Assembly (NCBI GenBank): GCA_902796465.1
Contig: CADBPK010000106.1
Span: 1-7,563, forward strand
Reading direction: 5' to 3'
DNA from: an uncultured Erysipelotrichaceae bacterium
GTDB taxonomy: Bacteria; Bacillota_I; Bacilli_A; Erysipelotrichales; Erysipelotrichaceae
DNA length: 7,563 nucleotides
Shown: positions 1 through 5,544 of the stretch, piece by piece
Layout of the letters: the number at the start of each line of letters is the position of its first letter
Position numbering within the stretch: the stretch's first letter is position 1
Program-made: the position numbers and the translations under genes
The notes under the pieces: generated by a model
What the model saw: only the letters and a program-made list of their open reading frames with translations
Told to the model about the DNA's origin: nothing
Databases searched by the model: none

Positions 1-1014
1 AAGTGCAACGGATGTTTCCGGTTCAAAGGAAAGGGAAGCATCATTCATGCGAAGCTTTTCCAGCGCATCCTTGAGAGCAGGATAATCTGCTCCGTCAGCG
101 GGATAGATGCCGCAGTATACCATGGGAGTAACCTCACGGTAACCCGGAAGCGGTTCTGCGGCAGGATTTGATGCATCGGTGATCGTATCCCCGACACGGG
201 TATCGCGTACATCCTTGATGGAAGCCGATACATAGCCGACATCCCCGGCGCGGAGTTCGTCGCAGGGAACATATCCCGGCGACAGATGGCCAACCTCAAC
301 GACATCGAACTCACTGCCGGTGGCCATAAGACGCATCCGCATACCGGGACGCAGAGACCCGTGTTTGACACGGATAAAGCATATTGCTCCCCGGTAATTA
401 TCATAAAAAGCATCAAATATCAAAGCCTGCAGCGGAAGGGAAGAATTACCGTCCGGAGAGGGAATATGATGGACTACAGCTTCGAGCACATCATCGACAT
501 TCAGGCCGGTTTTAGCGGAAATACAGGGAGCAAAGCTCGCATCCAGCCCGATGACATCCTCAATTTCCCGGCGGACTTCTTCCGGCTGCGCAGACGGAAG
601 ATCGATTTTATTGATAACAGGAATAATCTCAAGGTCATGATCCAGGGCCATATATACATTTGCCAGCGTCTGGGCCTCAATTCCCTGTGTCGCGTCGACG
701 ACAAGCAGCGCACCTTCACAGGCAGCAAGAGCCCTGCTGACTTCATAGGTAAAGTCCACATGACCGGGGGTGTCAATCAGATTCAGGATATAATCGGTAC
801 CGTCCTTTGCGCGGTATTTCATGTGAACGGCTTTGCTTTTGATAGTAATACCGCGTTCGCGTTCGAGTTCCATGCTGTCGAGAATCTGTTCTACCATTTC
901 ACGCTGTTCAAAAACCCCGGTTTTCTCAAGAATCCGGTCGGCGAGAGTGCTTTTACCATGGTCAATATGGGCCACGATGCAAAAATTTCGGATCAGGTTC
1001 ATCTCGTTGGACAT
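1..1014 (-). CDS. lepA: Elongation factor 4 (LepA), N-terminal 338 residues, cut by left window edge
   Basis: LepA/EF4 is a cytoplasmic translational GTPase that binds the ribosome and has been linked to back-translocation and to initiation or 30S biogenesis. The reading frame is open from the ATG at 1014 to the window edge. All GTPase motifs are present: G1 AHIDHGKST (residues 15-23), G2 with RGIT (54-57), G3 DTPGH (81-85), G4 NKID (135-138) and G5 SAK (166-168). The phrase [19 protein letters not shown] is typical of LepA and separates it from EF-G and IF2. Domain II follows from about residue 190, including [18 protein letters not shown], a LepA signature near residues 293-310. About 260 residues of a usual ~600, including the LepA-specific C-terminal domain, lie outside the window. 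The start is supported by GGAGG 5 nt upstream. It is the fourth gene of the operon visible here, 15 nt after plsY. No frameshift is seen. Identification is very secure. Confidence 0.97.
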   Translation of the reverse strand, partial: MSNEMNLIRNFCIVAHIDHGKSTLADRILEKTGVFEQREMVEQILDSMELERERGITIKSKAVHMKYRAKDGTDYILNLIDTPGHVDFTYEVSRALAACEGALLVVDATQGIEAQTLANVYMALDHDLEIIPVINKIDLPSAQPEEVRREIEDVIGLDASFAPCISAKTGLNVDDVLEAVVHHIPSPDGNSSLPLQALIFDAFYDNYRGAICFIRVKHGSLRPGMRMRLMATGSEFDVVEVGHLSPGYVPCDELRAGDVGYVSASIKDVRDTRVGDTITDASNPAAEPLPGYREVTPMVYCGIYPADGADYPALKDALEKLRMNDASLSFEPETSVAL

Positions 1015-1019
1015 GGGTG

Positions 1020-1024
1020 CCTCC
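1020..1024 (-). promoter_or_regulatory. Ribosome binding site of lepA
   Basis: On the minus strand GGAGG lies 5 nt before the ATG at 1014, inside the 15-nt gap after the plsY stop codon. It fixes the lepA start. Confidence 0.8.
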
Positions 1025-1029
1025 ATGAA

Positions 1030-1665
1030 TCAGTTTGTTTTGAATTTATGGCCGAGCTTGTTTTCCGTGCCATGAAGAAGACGGTTTATATTCGCATGAT
1101 GGCGGGCAATGCACATAACCGCCAGTATTACCGCCCAGATAATGATGCAGAGGTTCCCGCCGGCATAGAAAACAGAAAAGACCGCAAATGAAATGACCAT
1201 CAGCATGCTGCCGACGGAAATATATCTGAACACCGCGATTACCGTGATGGTCAGCGCAATGGAAATCAGCGCCCAGACAGGAAAGCAGTAGAGAATGACA
1301 GCGCCTGTGGTGGCAACGCCCTTGCCGCCATGGAATCTGAAAAAGACAGGCCAGTTGTGCCCGATGACACAGAAGAGACCGGCCAGCAGAGAAGCAAAAT
1401 TGCATAAAGGTGAATCATAGGCGGTACCCGTAATCAGCTGAGCCAGCCAGCATGCCAGAAGCCCTTTGCCTGCGTCAAAAAAGAAGGTCAGGAGTCCGTA
1501 TTTCCAGCCCATGGTCCGCTGAACGTTGCTTGCGCCCGTACTTTTACTGCCAACAGTATGAAGATCCGGTCCATGGCCGATTTTTGAGAAGATGATTCCG
1601 CCGGAGACGGAGCCGAGGAGATAAGCAAGGATGCATGAAACGATCAGTTTAAAAGTCTCGGACAA
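1030..1665 (-). CDS. plsY: Acyl-phosphate:glycerol-3-phosphate acyltransferase PlsY
   Basis: PlsY is an integral membrane enzyme that transfers the acyl group of acyl-phosphate (made by PlsX) to glycerol-3-phosphate, giving lysophosphatidic acid, the first committed step of phospholipid synthesis in most bacteria. The 211-residue length is normal. Family motifs: AYLLGSVSGG (14-23) in the first membrane segment, the GSKSTGASN loop (39-47), DAGKG (64-68), GHNWPVFFRFHGGKGVAT (102-119), RYISVGS (147-153) and the C-terminal HHANINRLLHGTE (189-201). Several hydrophobic segments match a polytopic protein. The GSKSTGASN loop differs from the commoner GSGN-x-GATN form but keeps the outer Gly, Ser, second Gly and Asn. 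Translation must start at TTG (1665): the next in-frame Met is at residue 52, after essential motifs. It begins 5 nt after der and its ribosome binding site is inside der. Identification is secure; the exact start is slightly less so. Confidence 0.95.
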   Translation of the reverse strand: MSETFKLIVSCILAYLLGSVSGGIIFSKIGHGPDLHTVGSKSTGASNVQRTMGWKYGLLTFFFDAGKGLLACWLAQLITGTAYDSPLCNFASLLAGLFCVIGHNWPVFFRFHGGKGVATTGAVILYCFPVWALISIALTITVIAVFRYISVGSMLMVISFAVFSVFYAGGNLCIIIWAVILAVMCIARHHANINRLLHGTENKLGHKFKTN

Positions 1666-1670
1666 ACAAA

Positions 1671-3005
1671 TCAGGCCTCCTTTTTCTTTTCACGGAGAAT
1701 AAACCGGATGGGCGTACCTTCCAGGGGGAAAGTCTTTCTGAACCAGTTCTCAAGATATCGTTCATAGGAGAAAGACATCAGCTTTTCATCATTGACAAAA
1801 AGGACAAAGGTCGGCGGCTGAACACCTGTCTGCGTTCCGAAATAGATCTTCAGGCGACGGGTTCCCTGAAGCGGCGGCTGAAGATGATCGGTCGCGTCAT
1901 TGATCACATCGTTCAGGACACCCGTAGTGATCCTGCGGCGTGATATTTCGGAAACCTCCTTTATCTTGTCAAAAACGGTCTGCACGCGCTGGCCTGTCTT
2001 AGCAGAAATAAACAGCACAGGTGCATAATCCATGAACTTCAGTTTTTCAAAAATCTCCTTACGGTATTTTTCCAGTGTTCCGGTTTCTTTATCGAGGGCA
2101 TCCCATTTGTTGACAACAATAATGACAGCCTTTCCTTCCTCATGAATCAGCCCGGCGATCTTTGTATCCTGTTCGGTAACACCATCATTTGCGTCGATCA
2201 GCAGCAGCGCCACATCACAGCGGCGAATAGCCGCAATGGAGCGGATTACGCTGTAACGTTCAAGGCTCTCATCTTCGATTGAACTTTTTCGCCGCATGCC
2301 TGCGGTGTCAATAATATTGAAAACAGTTCCGTCTTTCGCGGTAAAAACAGTGTCTATGGCGTCCCGTGTAGTGCCGGGTATATTTGAAACCATCGTTCTT
2401 TCCTGTCCGAGAAGCCGGTTGGTGAGAGAACTCTTTCCGACATTCGGGCGGCCGACAACTGCTACCTGTATCACTGTTTCTTCCTGTTCGGATACGGAAG
2501 GATCTTCGGCAGGGAAATGGCTGATGATCTGATCCAGCAAATCACCAAAGCCCAGCATATTTACACTGCTGATTCCGATCGGGTCTCCAAGTCCGAGTTC
2601 AAAAAACTCATACATTGAATCATTAAGCCCAAGGTAATCCACTTTGTTGACAACAAGCAATACGGGCTTGCCGGTACGGCGAAGAAGATTTGCAACGTCA
2701 CGGTCGTCATCAGTCAGGCCGTCCCTTGCATCGGTAAAGAAACAAATGACATCCGCAAGGTCAATTGCTGTCTGGGCCTGCGCGCGCATCTGGGAAAGAA
2801 GCACATCATCACTGTGCGGATCAATGCCGCCCGTATCCACAAGCGTAAAGGAATGGCCCAGCCATTCGGCATCTGCATGAATGCGGTCGCGGGTAACTCC
2901 CGGAACATCCTCGACAATGCTGATCCTTTTACCGGCTATTTTATTGAAAAATGTGGATTTGCCGACATTCGGCCTTCCAACGATCGCAACAATCGGTTTA
3001 TTCAT
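1671..3005 (-). CDS. der: Ribosome-assembly GTPase Der (EngA)
   Basis: Der is an essential GTPase with two tandem G domains that helps late maturation of the 50S subunit. G domain 1: GRPNVGKST (10-18), DTGG (57-60), NKVD (120-123). G domain 2: GRPNVGKSS (185-193), GTTRD (211-215), DTAG (233-236), NKWD (299-302), SAK (334-336). The C-terminal KH-like domain begins near residue 355 and includes GTRRLKIYF (381-389) and the LENWFRKTFPLEGTPIRF segment. The chosen start gives 444 residues, close to the usual 435-440. The frame is open 31 codons further upstream, but those codons overlap the preceding gene, resemble no Der sequence, and the ATG at 3005 has GGAGG 6 nt upstream. The start overlaps the end of the DUF512 gene by 8 nt (ATGAATAA), implying translational coupling. 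All catalytic motifs are intact. The gene lies second in the operon. Confidence 0.98.
   Translation of the reverse strand: MNKPIVAIVGRPNVGKSTFFNKIAGKRISIVEDVPGVTRDRIHADAEWLGHSFTLVDTGGIDPHSDDVLLSQMRAQAQTAIDLADVICFFTDARDGLTDDDRDVANLLRRTGKPVLLVVNKVDYLGLNDSMYEFFELGLGDPIGISSVNMLGFGDLLDQIISHFPAEDPSVSEQEETVIQVAVVGRPNVGKSSLTNRLLGQERTMVSNIPGTTRDAIDTVFTAKDGTVFNIIDTAGMRRKSSIEDESLERYSVIRSIAAIRRCDVALLLIDANDGVTEQDTKIAGLIHEEGKAVIIVVNKWDALDKETGTLEKYRKEIFEKLKFMDYAPVLFISAKTGQRVQTVFDKIKEVSEISRRRITTGVLNDVINDATDHLQPPLQGTRRLKIYFGTQTGVQPPTFVLFVNDEKLMSFSYERYLENWFRKTFPLEGTPIRFILREKKKEA
1676..1682 (-). promoter_or_regulatory. Ribosome binding site of plsY embedded in the der 3' end
   Basis: Minus-strand AAGGAGG is formed by the Lys and Glu codons of the final KKEA of Der, 10 nt before the TTG at 1665. 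It supports the non-ATG start and implies that translation of plsY follows termination of der. Confidence 0.7.
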
Positions 3006-4320
3006 GATAATCCTCCAGAAGAAATAATGCCCTGATAAATGAATCTCCTTTGTTTTCGACAATGCGGACAGGTTTTCCGATTTTTTTCCTGACATCATCG
3101 AGTGTCATATCATCCAGAAAACATTCAGTGTTTTCCCGAAGCATGGATTCAGAGATCAGTACAGCGTCAAAATCCTTTTCTTTCAGCGCGTCCAGGAGAT
3201 CCCTTCCGACAATCAGTCCTGTAACGGTAATGGATTCGCCGAAGAACCTGTTGGTTACCGGAATCACTTCCGCATGTACATAATCCGGTGCATAGCGTTT
3301 ACACATTTTTTCAATATGTGCTGCGACCGAAACCCCTGTCGGGATCACCAGCCTTACAGTGGAGGAGTGTCCGGAAACTGACCGGCCTGAAAGCTCGCGG
3401 TATGCCTCTTCACATTCGTCCTCAAACTGGCGGATAAGCCCGACTCCGTTTTCAATCTGCGGATACCCTTCATAGATTTCCTCTCCGGGTATATCCAGGC
3501 CGCAGATACAGTAAAACTCGTCGGAAAGAAAAGCGAAACGGGTACCGAAATCAGAAAGGCAGCGTTCCTGAAATTTTTCAATTTCAAGAATAAGATGTTC
3601 AGCCATTTCCCGGTCCACACATGGAATTTTCGCAAGTTTCTCACGGTAACGGGTCATACCGATGGGGACGATCGCCACGGAGAGCGCTGAAGGCCAAAGG
3701 GATGCAAGATCATCCAGTGTTTTTTTCAGAACATCGCCGTCATTGTATCCCGGGCACAGGACGATCTGCGCATGAAACTGAAGGCCGTGGTTTTTCAGTG
3801 CCGTCAGCCTGTCAAGAATGTTTCCGGCGTTCGGATTGCGCAGCATCCTGCACCGTACATCTCCGTCCGTGGCGTGAACGGAAATATAAAGCGGAGAAGC
3901 TTTGCGCCGAAGAATCCGGACAAATTCCTCATCATCCACATTGGTAAGTGTCACATAATTACCCATCATCAGGCTGAGACGCCAGTCGTCATCCTTTACA
4001 TAAAGGGAATTGCGCATTCCGGGCGGCATCTGGTCGATAAAACAGAAAACGCAGTGATTCCGGCAGCGGCGGGGTTTCATGACAACCGTTTCGTCCAGAA
4101 CGAGCCCAAGGGATTCCCATCGGGATTTCGCCACAGTAACGGAGCGTGCGGTACCGTCTTCTCCGACTATACTGATTTCAAGATGGGGATGGACAATCAG
4201 CGCCTGATAATCGATTTCATCAAGCACCGGTTCACCGTTAATGGAAACAATACTTTCTCCGGGACGGATTCCGGCTCCGGCAGCAGGGGAGGAGGAAGCG
4301 ACAGACATAATCCTGATCAT
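2998..4320 (-). CDS. PDZ - radical SAM-like - DUF512 protein, function unknown
   Basis: This 440-residue cytoplasmic protein matches the family annotated as DUF512 or 'putative Fe-S oxidoreductase'. Residues 1-65 form a PDZ-like domain (SPAAGAGIRPGESIVSINGE at 11-30). Next comes a Cys cluster, C86-x3-C90-x2-C93 in RRCRNHCVFCFIDQMP, the spacing of a radical SAM [4Fe-4S] site, then a radical SAM-like stretch (GNYVTLTN at 120-127, SPLYISVHATD at 142-152, HAQIVLCPGYNDG at 183-195). The C-terminal DUF512 region includes SDEFYCICGLDIP (266-278) and ENGVGLIRQFEDE (290-302). Other cysteines, notably C271 and C273, could serve a second cofactor; that is inference. No reaction is known to me for the family. 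The ATG at 4320 has AAGGAGG 10 nt upstream and a strong promoter just before that, so this is the first operon gene. Its overlap with der and the frequent DUF512-der pairing in Clostridia suggest a link to ribosome or translation functions, unproven. Family assignment is firm, role is not. Confidence 0.9.
   Translation of the reverse strand: MIRIMSVASSSPAAGAGIRPGESIVSINGEPVLDEIDYQALIVHPHLEISIVGEDGTARSVTVAKSRWESLGLVLDETVVMKPRRCRNHCVFCFIDQMPPGMRNSLYVKDDDWRLSLMMGNYVTLTNVDDEEFVRILRRKASPLYISVHATDGDVRCRMLRNPNAGNILDRLTALKNHGLQFHAQIVLCPGYNDGDVLKKTLDDLASLWPSALSVAIVPIGMTRYREKLAKIPCVDREMAEHLILEIEKFQERCLSDFGTRFAFLSDEFYCICGLDIPGEEIYEGYPQIENGVGLIRQFEDECEEAYRELSGRSVSGHSSTVRLVIPTGVSVAAHIEKMCKRYAPDYVHAEVIPVTNRFFGESITVTGLIVGRDLLDALKEKDFDAVLISESMLRENTECFLDDMTLDDVRKKIGKPVRIVENKGDSFIRALFLLEDYHE
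3012..3016 (-). promoter_or_regulatory. Ribosome binding site of der, inside the DUF512 gene
   Basis: GGAGG on the minus strand, 6 nt before the ATG at 3005. It lies within the last codons of the upstream gene and settles the choice between the short and the 31-codon-longer Der start. Confidence 0.8.
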
Positions 4321-4330
4321 AACAGCACAG

Positions 4331-4337
4331 CCTCCTT
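4331..4337 (-). promoter_or_regulatory. Ribosome binding site of the DUF512 gene
   Basis: AAGGAGG on the minus strand, 10 nt before the ATG at 4320. A later in-frame ATG at 4308 would be 22 nt away, too far, so the first ATG is preferred. Confidence 0.75.
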
Positions 4338-4357
4338 ACTCCATAAAATCCCAATTT

Positions 4358-4370
4358 ATTATCAGATAAT
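4358..4370. repeat. Perfect 6-1-6 inverted repeat over the operon -10 box
   Basis: ATTATC-A-GATAAT is an exact palindrome around one central base, coinciding with the -10 box of the operon promoter. A second short inverted repeat, AATCG-ggaa-CGATT (4368-4381), overlaps its edge and fills the spacer up to the -35 box. This placement would suit an operator, but A+T-rich -10 boxes make palindromes by chance and no regulator gene is adjacent. The symmetry is certain; the function is a guess. Confidence 0.35.
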
Positions 4371-4386
4371 CGGGAACGATTGTCAA
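4358..4386 (-). promoter_or_regulatory. Sigma-A type promoter of the DUF512-der-plsY-lepA operon
   Basis: On the minus strand a perfect -35 box TTGACA (4386-4381) is followed after exactly 17 nt by GATAAT (4363-4358), five of six matches to the -10 consensus. Transcription would start near 4351, leaving a leader of about 30 nt with AAGGAGG before the ATG at 4320. No other promoter of this quality was seen upstream of the later operon genes. Confidence 0.8.
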
Positions 4387-4414
4387 GATTTGCAAAGCTG
4401 AGGAGGAAGTCCGG

Positions 4415-4443
4415 TTGTTTTTTCGCTGCTATGATGGTAAGAT
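4415..4443 (+). promoter_or_regulatory. Candidate promoter region of the mreB-like gene
   Basis: Two overlapping candidates exist. TGCTATGAT (4427-4435) is an extended -10 box with five of six matches in its hexamer but no recognisable -35 partner. Alternatively TTGTTT (4415-4420) is followed after 17 nt by TAAGAT (4438-4443), both weak. Either would give a leader of about 40 nt before the ATG at 4489. The choice cannot be made from sequence alone. Confidence 0.35.
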
Positions 4444-4488
4444 AATCCGCGTGAAAACGATCATGAATGATTTGAAGGGAATGCAGGT

Positions 4489-5496
4489 ATGGCTCAGAAC
4501 GGGGATATCGGAATTGATCTTGGCACTTCCAACGTCGTAATCTATATGAAAGGCCGCGGGATTGTTTTCCGCGAACCTTCCATTATTGCCGTGGAGCGAG
4601 AAAGCAACCAGATTGTCGCTTTCGGAATGGAAGCATATCGCATGATCGGAAGGACGCCTTCCAACATCAACATCATCCGGCCCCTGGCACAGGGTGAAAT
4701 CCTGGATTTTGACCTGACTTCATCCATGCTTCGATACTATATTTCAAATGTTATCGGCAAAAAATTCTTCTCAAGGCCCCGCGCAATCATGTCCGTTCCG
4801 AGCGGCGTTAAGGAACTTGAGAAAAAGGCACTGATTACATCCATGTTTGACGCCGGGCTGCGCAGAACCCAGATTCTGGACCGTGTCGTTGCCGCAGCCC
4901 TCGGAGCGCAGCTGAATTTTCTCGGTTCGTACGGAAGCATGGTGGCTGACCTGAGCGCAGGCGGAACCGATCTTGCGGTCCTGTGCAACGGGACGGTTTC
5001 CGTGCTCAGTTCTGTCCAGGTCGGCGGTGATCACTTCGATGACGCGATTATCCGTTACCTGAGGAAAAAATACAATATGCTAATCGGTGAACGTACAGCT
5101 GAGCAGGTGAAAATCACCCTGGGCGGAGCGATGAGGAGGAATCCGAAGGTAACAATGGATATTACCGGAAGAAACCTCATTTCAGGACTGCCGAAGACCA
5201 TTTCCATTGATTCGGACGAGATTTATGAATCCCTGATAGACAATGTCAATGATCTGATTGAAAGCATTCAGGCTGTTATTGAAAGAACGCCTCCGCAGCT
5301 GGCTTCGGATATCCTTGAGGGCGGCGTAACGCTGACAGGCGGTGCTGCAGCGCTTTACGGACTGAGCGAGGCTGTTTCCGGCGTGATCAGGATTCCCTGC
5401 AGAGTGGCGCAGGATGCAAGAGACTGCGTGGTTCTCGGATGTGCAAAGGTATTGATGGATCCGGCCGGAATGAAGCATCTGCTCACGGTTTCCTGA
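4489..5496 (+). CDS. MreB/Mbl-family actin homologue with altered catalytic residues
   Basis: MreB-family proteins are actin-like ATPases that form membrane-bound filaments and guide cell-wall synthesis in rods. The 335-residue length and N-terminus IGIDLGTSNVVIYMKGRG (7-24, phosphate-1 loop) are typical, as are GRTPSNINIIRPLAQGEILDF (54-74), VPSG (103-106), VGGDHFDDAI (178-187), IGERTAEQVK (199-208), ERTPPQLASDI (265-275) and LTGG (282-285). It is divergent at the active site. Where MreB has EEPMAAAIGA, this has DRVVAAALGA (131-140), so the catalytic Glu is R132. Where MreB has DIGGGTTE, this has DLSAGGTD (154-161), so the catalytic Thr is G159. D10 and D154 remain. FF at 93-94 could be a membrane-insertion loop; no N-terminal amphipathic helix is seen, as is usual for Gram-positive MreB. 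GAAGGGA 8 nt upstream supports the start. It stands alone, without mreC, mreD or min genes nearby. Family is firm; MreB, Mbl or a separate paralogue cannot be decided, so no symbol is given. Confidence 0.92.
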   Translation: MAQNGDIGIDLGTSNVVIYMKGRGIVFREPSIIAVERESNQIVAFGMEAYRMIGRTPSNINIIRPLAQGEILDFDLTSSMLRYYISNVIGKKFFSRPRAIMSVPSGVKELEKKALITSMFDAGLRRTQILDRVVAAALGAQLNFLGSYGSMVADLSAGGTDLAVLCNGTVSVLSSVQVGGDHFDDAIIRYLRKKYNMLIGERTAEQVKITLGGAMRRNPKVTMDITGRNLISGLPKTISIDSDEIYESLIDNVNDLIESIQAVIERTPPQLASDILEGGVTLTGGAAALYGLSEAVSGVIRIPCRVAQDARDCVVLGCAKVLMDPAGMKHLLTVS

Positions 5497-5544
5497 TTAT
5501 GACGGCTGCATTTTTGTAAAAAGAACTGAACGTATGCCGTTAGA

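Noticed and set aside
1084..1109. Internal promoter for lepA within plsY (TATAAA at 1084-1089 on the minus strand)
   Set aside because: The nearest -35-like hexamer, TTGCCC, is only 14 nt away and a poor match, so this is not convincing.
286..1191. Plus-strand open frame of 301 codons opposite lepA and plsY
   Set aside because: It is antisense to two certain genes with intact motifs, crosses their boundary, has no recognisable family feature, and its start lies inside lepA codons. It is a shadow frame.
3006..3098. 31-codon N-terminal extension of Der
   Set aside because: It overlaps the preceding gene, has no Der-like sequence, and the internal ATG at 3005 has a good ribosome binding site and gives the normal family length.
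3772..4401. Plus-strand open frame of 209 codons opposite the DUF512 gene
   Set aside because: It lies almost entirely antisense to a clearly coding frame with family motifs, and its residues show no domain pattern.
5497..5544. Possible bidirectional terminator between the convergent mreB-like and fusion genes
   Set aside because: Short arms ACGGC (5502-5506) and GCCGT (5536-5540) flank a loop of about 29 nt with A and T runs. The stem is too weak and the loop too long to call a terminator, though some termination would be expected in this 48-nt gap.
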